DNA of 18,925 nucleotides. Origin: an uncultured Propionivibrio sp. (GTDB lineage: Bacteria; Pseudomonadota; Gammaproteobacteria; Burkholderiales; Rhodocyclaceae). Position 1 is the stretch's first letter; every line of letters starts with the position of its first letter. Shown one piece after another: positions 12,917-18,925 of the stretch. Under the pieces are notes generated by a model. That model did no database searches. It saw nothing but the letters and a program-made list of their open reading frames with translations, and had not been told where the DNA came from. The stretch covers positions 1-18,925 of the forward strand of contig CALHZD010000051.1 of assembly GCA_938040985.1 (NCBI GenBank). Reading direction: 5' to 3'. A program made the translations under genes and the position numbers.

Positions 12917-14311
12917 ATGCATATTCACATTCTCGGCATTTGCGGCACCTTCATGGGCGGCATCGCCCAACTGGCGCGTGCGGCCGGGCACCGCGTCACG
13001 GGCTGCGATGCCAACGTTTATCCGCCGATGAGCGTACAGCTGGAGGCTGCCGGCATTGATTTAATCGAAGGGTTTGAGGCGAAACAGGCGCAGCTTGCGC
13101 CCGATGTTTTCGTCGTTGGCAATGCGATTTCGCGCGGCAATCCGCTCCTGGAAGAGATTCTCGATCGCGCGTTGCCTTACGTTTCCGGCCCGCAGTGGCT
13201 TGCCGACCATCTGCTGCAAGGACGCTGGACGCTCGCCGTGGCGGGCACGCATGGTAAAACGACGACCGCGTCGATGTTGGCCTGGATTCTTGAGGACGCC
13301 GGCCTGCATCCAGGGTTTCTGATCGGCGGTGTGCCGGTAAACTTCGGCGTGTCGGCGCGCATCGCCGGAAAAATCGACGGCAGGCTTGCCGATTCGCCGT
13401 TTTTCGTCATTGAGGCGGACGAGTACGACACGGCGTTTTGCGATAAACGCTCGAAGTTTATCCATTATCGGCCGCGTACCGCGATACTGAATAACCTTGA
13501 ATTCGATCATGCCGATATTTTTGCCGATCTGGCGGCCATTGAAACGCAGTTCCATCACCTGGTGCGTACATTGCCTGGCAACGGGTTGATCGTTGCCAAT
13601 GCGCTTGAACCGAGCCTCGACCGCGTGCTGGCGCGCGGTTGCTGGACGCCGCTTGAGCGTTTCAACGATCCTGCCGGCTGGCGCATGGCCGGCGATGATG
13701 CCGCGGGTTCGTTGGCTTTGATGCGGGGCGATCGGCGCCTCGGTGAGACGCGCTGGGAGCTTTCCGGCGCGCATAACCGCAGCAATGCCGTTGCGGCACT
13801 GTTGGCGGCGCGCCATGTGGGAGTGCCGATTGAGCAAGGTTTGGCGTCGCTGGCGCGTTTTGCGGGCGTCAAGCGGCGTATGGAGTTGCGCGGCGCGGTG
13901 GCTGACATCAGCGTTTATGATGATTTTGCCCATCATCCGACGGCGATTGCGACGACGCTCGCCGGGTTGCGGCGCAGCATGGGCGTGGAAGGGCGGGTGC
14001 TGGCCGTGCTGGAGCCGCGTTCGAATACGATGAAGCTCGGCGTCATGAAGGCCGAGCTCCCCGCCAGCCTGGCCGCAGCCGACCGCGTATATTGCTATGC
14101 CGCGCAGCTTGGCTGGGATGCACAGGCGGCACTGGCTCCGCTTCGCGACAAGGCTTTTGTCGCACAGGATCTGGATAAACTGGTCGAACGCCTGGTGAAC
14201 GATGCCCGTCCGGGCGACAGGGTGCTGGTGATGAGCAATGGCGGTTTTGGCGGCATTCACGAAAAGCTGCTGGCGGCGCTGCGGGCGCGTTGGCCGGACG
14301 CTACGCGCTGA
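12917..14311 (+). CDS. mpl: UDP-N-acetylmuramate:L-alanyl-gamma-D-glutamyl-meso-diaminopimelate ligase
   Basis: Murein recycling ligase that joins the recovered tripeptide L-Ala-gamma-D-Glu-meso-DAP to UDP-MurNAc, using ATP, in the cytoplasm. The 464-residue product starts with MHIHILGICGTFMGGIAQLA, the N-terminal Rossmann segment. The P-loop AGTHGKTTT is at 109-117. IEADEYDTAFCDKRSKF and LNNLEFDHADIF (about 190-202) are hallmarks of Mpl rather than MurC. AHNRSNAVAALLAA, DDFAHHPTAI and LEPRSNTMK follow. ATG 12917 was chosen for its GGAG (12904-12907) and correct family start; the frame is open further upstream without similarity. A TACAAT near 12830 may be a -10 box. Repeat array D lies just downstream. 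Confidence 0.95.
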   Translation: MHIHILGICGTFMGGIAQLARAAGHRVTGCDANVYPPMSVQLEAAGIDLIEGFEAKQAQLAPDVFVVGNAISRGNPLLEEILDRALPYVSGPQWLADHLLQGRWTLAVAGTHGKTTTASMLAWILEDAGLHPGFLIGGVPVNFGVSARIAGKIDGRLADSPFFVIEADEYDTAFCDKRSKFIHYRPRTAILNNLEFDHADIFADLAAIETQFHHLVRTLPGNGLIVANALEPSLDRVLARGCWTPLERFNDPAGWRMAGDDAAGSLALMRGDRRLGETRWELSGAHNRSNAVAALLAARHVGVPIEQGLASLARFAGVKRRMELRGAVADISVYDDFAHHPTAIATTLAGLRRSMGVEGRVLAVLEPRSNTMKLGVMKAELPASLAAADRVYCYAAQLGWDAQAALAPLRDKAFVAQDLDKLVERLVNDARPGDRVLVMSNGGFGGIHEKLLAALRARWPDATR

Positions 14312-14503
14312 TCCGAATTGAGACGCCGCGCCACGCGCTTTTCGCTACAAGCACCGCCGAGGCCCTTGTAAACAGGGCATCTCCGGGTGCCTGCACGGAG
14401 CGCCTTTATCCACGCGGGTTTCCGGGCGCCTGCCCGGAAATCCTTTATCCATGCGGGTCTCCGGCCAACGCCTAGCGCCAGAAAGCGCTTGGTGCGAAAG
14501 TTC
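14312..14503. other. intergenic sequence between mpl and the rpsU promoter
   Basis: Holds repeat array D at 14363-14464. No gene is supported, and no T-tract terminator for mpl was seen. Minus-strand open frames here give the repeated peptide RAG..KPAWIK only because array D has a 39-bp period. Confidence 0.5.
14363..14464 (-). repeat. intergenic repeat array D (3 units, 39-bp period) with perfect palindrome
   Basis: On the minus strand, units start at 14464, 14425 and 14386, each with CCGGARA. Two copies of CCTTTATCCAYGCGGG (14403-14418 and 14442-14457, 15 of 16 identical) flank a perfect inverted repeat, TTTCCGGGC (14419-14427) and GCCCGGAAA (14432-14440), with a four-base loop. The last unit carries the CCCTTGTAAACAGGG variant shared with array A. 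The layout suggests a hairpin-forming REP-like element. Confidence 0.8.
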
Positions 14504-14532
14504 TTGGCGCTTTTCCCGGCCTTGTTTATAAT
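14504..14532 (+). promoter_or_regulatory. sigma-70 promoter of rpsU
   Basis: TTGGCG (14504-14509) and a perfect TATAAT (14527-14532) are separated by exactly 17 bases. Transcription would start near 14539, leaving a leader of about 178 bases before rpsU. This is the best promoter in the window and fits a highly expressed ribosomal protein gene. Confidence 0.8.
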
Positions 14533-14538
14533 GCGATC

Positions 14539-14716
14539 CTCTTGGAGTTCTTGGATGGTCGCTGAACTCCGCTGCCCATACATCGGTTCTCCTGCTGTCT
14601 TGCCTTTTCCGTGTTGATTCTCTCTGGACGGCCTTCGGCTGGCTTACCTTGTATGAAAATGAAAAGTTAACTTCTCGACCATGGTCCGATTCTGTTTTTG
14701 AACTTAGGAAGAATTG
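14539..14716 (+). promoter_or_regulatory. long structured 5' leader of rpsU
   Basis: About 178 untranslated bases lie between the predicted start of transcription and the rpsU ATG. GGAGTTC (14544-14550) and GAACTCC (14564-14570) form a perfect 7-bp stem at the very start of the transcript. A GC-rich GGCCTTCGGCTGGC segment follows near 14630. AGGAAG before the ATG is a good ribosome-binding site. Autoregulation by S21 is possible but not shown, and I know of no named motif that matches. Confidence 0.4.
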
Positions 14717-14929
14717 ATGCCTGCTATTCGTGTAAAGGAAAATGAACCGTTCGAGGTTGCCATTCGTCGGTTCAAGCGTACTGTTGAAAAAACCGGCCTG
14801 TTGACCGAATTGCGTGCCCGCGAGTTTTACGAAAAACCCACCGCCGAGCGTAAACGCAAGCTCGCTGCGGCGATCAAACGTCACCATAAACGTGTACGCA
14901 GCCAGATGCTGCCCCCCAAACTTTACTAA
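14717..14929 (+). CDS. rpsU: 30S ribosomal protein S21
   Basis: Small basic protein of the 30S subunit, located near the anti-Shine-Dalgarno end of 16S rRNA and needed for efficient initiation. The 70-residue product has the family start PAIRVKENEPFEVAIRRFKR, then TEKTG-like VEKTGLLTELRAREFYEKPT and a strongly basic tail with KRHHKRVRSQMLPP. ATG 14717 follows AGGAAG at a normal distance; a TTG one codon upstream is ignored. It is the first gene of the rpsU-yqeY-dnaG-rpoD cluster. It has its own strong promoter and is followed by an intrinsic terminator, so most transcripts probably end before yqeY. Confidence 0.97.
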   Translation: MPAIRVKENEPFEVAIRRFKRTVEKTGLLTELRAREFYEKPTAERKRKLAAAIKRHHKRVRSQMLPPKLY

Positions 14930-14953
14930 CCTGGGTTTTTATCTATGAATGCA

Positions 14954-14982
14954 GCCGTGCGCCTTTAGGCGTACGGCTTTTT
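14954..14982 (+). terminator. intrinsic terminator after rpsU
   Basis: GCCGTGCGCC (14954-14963), loop TTTA, and GGCGTACGGC (14968-14977) pair over ten bases with one G-U, followed by TTTTT (978-982 within the same thousand). It lies 25 bases after the rpsU stop and would reduce read-through into yqeY, dnaG and rpoD. Confidence 0.9.
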
Positions 14983-15036
14983 GTGTTTCTGTCGTGCTTT
15001 TCTGAACGCAGAAGATAATCGGATGAGAAGGTGAAT

Positions 15037-15492
15037 ATGAGCCTGAAAGAGCGCATCAACGAGGAGATGAAGGCCGCAATGCGAAATGGCGAAACGGCAA
15101 AGCGCGACGCCATACGCCTTTTGAACGCGGCGATTAAGCAGCAGGAAGTCGATGGGCGTGTCACATTGGGCGATGCGGACATCGTTGCGGTCATTGAAAA
15201 AATGCTTAAACAGCGCCGAGATTCGATTTCCCAGTATGAAGCGGCCGGGCGTCAGGAACTGGCGGATGCCGAAAAATTCGAGGTACAGGTGCTCAGTCAA
15301 TATATGCCTGCCCGAATGAGTGCCGAGGATATTGCCGTCGCGGTACAGGCGGCTGTGGTTGAGACGGGCGCGAGTCGCGCAAGCGATATGGGTAAGGTGA
15401 TGGCGGTGCTCAAACCAAGGCTGGCGGGCAAGGCGGATATGGGCGAAGTTTCCCGGCAGGTCAAAGCAGCGCTTTCCGGCGCAGGCGTTTGA
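15037..15492 (+). CDS. yqeY: GatB/YqeY domain protein
   Basis: A 151-residue cytoplasmic protein consisting of the YqeY domain, related to the C-terminal tRNA-binding part of GatB. Its role is not firmly established; a link to tRNA metabolism is assumed from homology. Visible features are MSLKERINEEMKAAMRNGET (start), RDAIRLLNAAIKQQEVD, KMLKQRRDSISQYEAAGRQE, LSQYMPARMSAEDI and the C-terminal ASDMGKVMAVLKPRLAGKAD, all typical. ATG 15037 was chosen for GAAGG six bases upstream; a GTG at 15031 is a weaker alternative. Its place between rpsU and dnaG is a well-known arrangement in proteobacteria. About 158 bp without a gene separate it from dnaG. Confidence 0.92.
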   Translation: MSLKERINEEMKAAMRNGETAKRDAIRLLNAAIKQQEVDGRVTLGDADIVAVIEKMLKQRRDSISQYEAAGRQELADAEKFEVQVLSQYMPARMSAEDIAVAVQAAVVETGASRASDMGKVMAVLKPRLAGKADMGEVSRQVKAALSGAGV

Positions 15493-15650
15493 GTAAAACG
15501 CGGAACAACGATACAGCCCCCTGGCTCGGTACAGCGAGCGCTTTGGTCAAAGCAAGGTACGACGGTGGATTACGGTAAACCGGGATTGCTGTCCGGCGAT
15601 TCTTAAGTGGTGTTTTCAGTCATTTCTCCAGGTATTTCTTGCGGGCAGGC

Positions 15651-17405
15651 ATGATTCCCGATTCATTTATCCAGGAGCTGCTCAATCGAGTCGACATCGT
15701 CGATCTGATCGACGGTTACGTAAGGCTCAAGAAGGCGGGGGCGAATTTCGTCGCGTGCTGTCCGTTCCATAACGAGAAAACGCCTTCATTTTCTGTCAGT
15801 CCGGGCAAGCAGTTTTATCATTGCTTCGGCTGTGGCGCCCATGGCACGGCGATCGGCTTTCTCATGGAATATTCCGGCCTGGGTTTTGTCGATGCCGTTA
15901 AGGAACTGGCCGCGCGCGTGGGCATGCCGGTGCCGGAAGACGACATACGACGGCCGCATAGTGGTACGTCGCGCGTTTCGCTGAGTGAAATCATGGCGCG
16001 GGCGGCGCGTTATTACTACGAACAGTTGAAGCGTTCCGACAAGGCGATCGCCTACCTGAAAAAGCGCGGACTGAGCGGTGAAATCGCCCAAAAATTCGGC
16101 ATCGGCTATGCGCCGGAGGAATGGCAAAATCTCGGTACAGTATTTGAGGATTACACCCAGACAGAATTACAGACAGTCGGTCTTGTCATCAGAAATGATC
16201 AGGGACGGCTCTATGACCGGTTCCGCGATCGCGTGATGTTCCCCATCATCAGCCAGGCAGGCGAAGTGATTGCCTTTGGGGGGCGCGTCATTGGTGAAGG
16301 TGAGCCGAAATATCTCAATTCACCGGAAACGCCGTTGTTCGAAAAAGGCCAGGAGGTGTTCGGCCTGCCGCAGGCGCGTACGGCGCTGCGGGAAAAAAAT
16401 ACCGTGATCGTCGTCGAAGGTTACATGGATGTCGTCGCGCTGGCGCAGCACGGCATCGGCAACGTCGTGGCGACTCTGGGCACGGCGACGACGGCTAGAC
16501 ATGTCCGCAAATTATTGCGTCAGGTGGATCGCATCGCATTCTGTTTTGATGGCGATGCCGCGGGGCGCAAAGCCGCCTGGCGGGCGCTGGAAAATACCTT
16601 GGAAGCCCTGCCGGAACAGAAAAGCGTCGGGTTCGTTTTTCTGCCGGAACCGGAGGATCCGGATAGCTTCGTACGCAGCCAGGGCGTTGCCGCTTTTGAG
16701 CGTCTGGTGGCTGAGGCATTGCCGTTATCGGAATTTCTCATGCGTGAACTGGCCGCGCGCTGCGATATGACCAGCGCTGAAGGGCGGGCAAATCTGGTGG
16801 CTGATGCAAAACCTTTGCTCAATCGCTTGCAAACGCCGTTTTTGCGTCTACAGTTGATCAAGAGGCTGGCCGAAGCGAGCGGTTTCTCGCAGGCGGAAGT
16901 CGAGCGTTTGTGCGGTTTGAGTCCTGTCGCGCGGCCAGCGCCGGCGAGAGCGCCGAGGCAGGCGCCTTCGCTGTTACGGCAACTTTTGCGCATGGTGCTG
17001 CAAAAAGCTGAACTGGCGGCTAGCGTGCCGCTTGTCGCCTTGCCGGATAATTCTGGTGAAGCACAGGCGTTGCGGCGATTATGCGAGGCGATTGTCGAGG
17101 TGTCCGCCGAAACAGGCGCGCCGCCAGCGTGTTCTGCGTTGTTGGAACGTTTTCGCGGCGGCGAGGACGAAGGCGTATTGAATCAGGCAGCGGCTGAACT
17201 GATGCGGCAGCCGTTTGATGAAGAAACGCTTGACGAGGAGTTTGCAGGTGCGGTGGATCATTTGCGGACAGCGGCGAACCGGCGTGTCTTTGAGGCGCTA
17301 CAGGCAAAGGTGGCGAAGCTTGGGGTGACAGACTTGTCTGCGGAAGAAAAACAGCAATATCTGCATGCATTGCGACAAGGCAGTTATCAGTCGAATGATG
17401 CGTAA
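15651..17405 (+). CDS. dnaG: DNA primase DnaG
   Basis: Synthesises RNA primers for lagging-strand replication and is recruited by the DnaB helicase. The 584-residue product has the usual length. The N-terminal CHC2 zinc domain shows CPFH (Cys37, His40) and CFGC (Cys58, Cys61). The TOPRIM domain has Glu256 in VVEGYMDVV and the DxD pair Asp300/Asp302 in FDGDAAGRKAA. Other core motifs are FGIGYAPEEW, DRFRDRVMFPI and GGRVIGEGEPKYLNSPET. The C-terminal helicase-binding part is less conserved, as usual. ATG 15651 is taken as the start because the product then begins MIPDSFIQELLNRVDIVDLI, as in other primases; a TTG at 15639 is possible. The ribosome-binding site is weak, which fits low primase levels. 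It ends 46 bp before rpoD. Confidence 0.96.
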   Translation: MIPDSFIQELLNRVDIVDLIDGYVRLKKAGANFVACCPFHNEKTPSFSVSPGKQFYHCFGCGAHGTAIGFLMEYSGLGFVDAVKELAARVGMPVPEDDIRRPHSGTSRVSLSEIMARAARYYYEQLKRSDKAIAYLKKRGLSGEIAQKFGIGYAPEEWQNLGTVFEDYTQTELQTVGLVIRNDQGRLYDRFRDRVMFPIISQAGEVIAFGGRVIGEGEPKYLNSPETPLFEKGQEVFGLPQARTALREKNTVIVVEGYMDVVALAQHGIGNVVATLGTATTARHVRKLLRQVDRIAFCFDGDAAGRKAAWRALENTLEALPEQKSVGFVFLPEPEDPDSFVRSQGVAAFERLVAEALPLSEFLMRELAARCDMTSAEGRANLVADAKPLLNRLQTPFLRLQLIKRLAEASGFSQAEVERLCGLSPVARPAPARAPRQAPSLLRQLLRMVLQKAELAASVPLVALPDNSGEAQALRRLCEAIVEVSAETGAPPACSALLERFRGGEDEGVLNQAAAELMRQPFDEETLDEEFAGAVDHLRTAANRRVFEALQAKVAKLGVTDLSAEEKQQYLHALRQGSYQSNDA

Positions 17406-17451
17406 GTTATGGTAAAATCGAGCATTTTCCATTCTGACGCTTAACCGGGGC

Positions 17452-18925
17452 ATGAATATGGTCATGGTAAGGGAAAAGACAACGAACAACAAATTGGCGA
17501 AGGCAAAGGCCGCCGAATTGCTGGCCCAGATGGCGAGCCAGCAGCAATCTTCGCCGAATGATGAAGAATCTCGGAAAATCCGTTTGAAAACGTTGATCAA
17601 GCTGGGCAAGGAACGTGGTTTCCTGACCTATGCCGAGGTCAATGATCACCTGCCCGATGAAGTCGTCGACGCCGAGCAGATCGAAAGCATTATCAGCACA
17701 TTCAGCGACATGGGCATTCAGGTGTACGACGAAGCGCCGGATGCCGAAACGTTGTTGATGTCGGACAACCCGGCGCCGGCTGCTGCCGACGATGCCGATG
17801 TCGAAGAACAGGCAGAGCAGGCGCTGTCGACGGTAGATTCCGAATTTGGCCGCACGACCGATCCGGTCCGCATGTACATGCGTGAGATGGGTTCCGTCGA
17901 GCTGCTGACCCGCGAGGGCGAGATCGAAATCGCCAAACGCATCGAAGACGGCCTCAAGCACATGATTATGGCGATTTCCGCCTGCCCGACAACGATTGCC
18001 GAAATTATCGACAGTGCGGACAAGATCGCCCGCGATGAAATGCGCATCGACGAGCTGATCGACGGTCTGATTGACCCGAATGCGGCGGATGAGGAACTGG
18101 ATGCCACCGGCGAATCGATTGATGAGAATGGTCTGGCGGACGACGAAATCAATGACGACGACGGTGATGACGACAGCGCTGCCGTTTCGGCCTCACTGCT
18201 CAAACTCAAGGAAGACGGGCTGGCGCGCCTGGCCGAAATCAAAACGCTCCATGGCAAGGCGCATAGCGCGCTGCTCAAAAAAGGTTCGCAGGATAAAAGC
18301 TATCTGCGTCTGCAGAAGAAAATTTCCGAAGCGATGATGGGCATTCGTTTCACCTCCAGAACGATCGAACGGCTGTGTGACGCCGTGCGCGCGATGGTCG
18401 ATGAAGCGCGGGCGTGCGAACGCAAAATTCAGCGCATTTGCGTCGATACCGTGCGGATGCCGCGTCCCTATTTCATCAAGGCCTTTCCGGGCAATGAGCT
18501 GAACCTCGGATGGGCCGATGCCGAAATTACGGCGGCGGCGAGTAAGCCCTACGCCCAGACGCTTGCCCGCAATGCCCCAAATATCATCGAAGAACAGCGT
18601 AAGTTGCTGGCTTTGCAGGAGCGTATCGGGTTGCCGCTCAAGGAGCTGAAGGATATCAATAAACAGATGTCTACCGGCGAAGCCAAAGCGCGCCGCGCCA
18701 AGCGCGAAATGACCGAGGCCAACTTGCGTCTGGTGATTTCCATCGCCAAAAAATATACCAATCGCGGGTTGCAGTTTCTTGATCTGATTCAGGAGGGAAA
18801 TATTGGTCTGATGAAAGCCGTCGACAAGTTCGAATACCGGCGCGGCTACAAATTCTCCACTTATGCCACTTGGTGGATTCGTCAGGCGATTACCCGCTCC
18901 ATTGCGGATCAAGCGCGGACAATCC
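17452..18925 (+). CDS. rpoD: RNA polymerase primary sigma factor RpoD (partial, cut by window end)
   Basis: Primary sigma-70 factor that directs RNA polymerase to housekeeping promoters. The window holds 491 codons and no stop. Region 1.1 is seen around LIKLGKERGFLTYAEVNDHL, with region 1.2 at DPVRMYMREMGSVELLTREG (about residue 137). The long non-conserved region carries an acidic run (DEINDDDGDDDS). Region 2 starts near residue 421 (EANLRLVISIAKKYTNRGLQ) and includes FLDLIQEGNIGLMKAVDKFE and YKFSTYATWWIRQAITR, the -10 recognition part. Regions 3 and 4 lie beyond the window. The start could be any of three ATGs (17452, 17458, 17464). A TAAAAT at 17413-17418 could be a -10 box for an internal promoter overlapping the end of dnaG. 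It is the last gene of the rpsU-yqeY-dnaG-rpoD cluster. Confidence 0.97.
   Translation, partial: MNMVMVREKTTNNKLAKAKAAELLAQMASQQQSSPNDEESRKIRLKTLIKLGKERGFLTYAEVNDHLPDEVVDAEQIESIISTFSDMGIQVYDEAPDAETLLMSDNPAPAAADDADVEEQAEQALSTVDSEFGRTTDPVRMYMREMGSVELLTREGEIEIAKRIEDGLKHMIMAISACPTTIAEIIDSADKIARDEMRIDELIDGLIDPNAADEELDATGESIDENGLADDEINDDDGDDDSAAVSASLLKLKEDGLARLAEIKTLHGKAHSALLKKGSQDKSYLRLQKKISEAMMGIRFTSRTIERLCDAVRAMVDEARACERKIQRICVDTVRMPRPYFIKAFPGNELNLGWADAEITAAASKPYAQTLARNAPNIIEEQRKLLALQERIGLPLKELKDINKQMSTGEAKARRAKREMTEANLRLVISIAKKYTNRGLQFLDLIQEGNIGLMKAVDKFEYRRGYKFSTYATWWIRQAITRSIADQARTI

Noticed and set aside
13061..14260. 399-codon minus-strand frame opposite mpl
   Set aside because: It is a shadow of mpl in a GC-rich gene; the plus strand has full-length Mpl motifs.
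14257..14583. Minus-strand ORF with repeated RAG..KPAWIK peptide
   Set aside because: The peptide repeat is produced by the 39-bp DNA period of array D; related arrays have 40-bp periods that cannot encode a repeated peptide, and the frame overlaps the rpsU promoter.

Overview
The window is a mostly GC-rich stretch of bacterial chromosome. The protein families and gene groupings (leuS-lptE-holA, proA-ogt-xerD, rpsU-yqeY-dnaG-rpoD, mpl) point to a betaproteobacterium. Rhodocyclales, Nitrosomonadales or Neisseriales relatives are plausible, but the genus cannot be fixed from sequence alone. No tRNA, rRNA, CRISPR array, transposase or intact mobile element was recognised.

Layout, left to right. 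(1) 1-1605: a less GC-rich left edge, then a RluF-like rRNA pseudouridine synthase followed 10 bp later by the ferric uptake regulator fur. (2) 1904-4564, minus strand: proA, ogt and xerD in one tight block; ogt and xerD overlap by 35 bp. (3) 4796-5050: a small seven-cysteine protein of unknown function. (4) 5091-9401, minus strand: leuS, lptE, holA (leucyl-tRNA synthesis, LPS transport lipoprotein, DNA polymerase III delta). (5) 9402-12122: an accessory zone. It holds two arrays of a 40-bp intergenic repeat, an AT-rich patch with a two-helix membrane protein, a two-helix membrane ORF broken by an in-frame TGA, a truncated NlpC/P60-like hydrolase start, and a secreted Sel1-repeat protein coupled to it by an ATGA overlap. 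(6) 12123-14311: a nucleotidyltransferase-like conserved protein divergent from mpl (murein peptide recycling). (7) 14312-18925: the macromolecular-synthesis cluster rpsU, yqeY, dnaG and rpoD (cut by the window end), with a strong sigma-70 promoter and a long leader before rpsU and an intrinsic terminator after it.

Most genes are housekeeping: translation, replication, transcription initiation, chromosome dimer resolution, proline synthesis, envelope biogenesis and iron control. The two most unusual signals are (a) a family of 38-42-bp units arrayed at four intergenic sites, two on each strand, each array ending in a distinctive last unit, and (b) the accessory zone with a Sel1 protein, an NlpC-like fragment and small membrane proteins. 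That zone may be the remnant of an effector/immunity-type cassette; this is inference.
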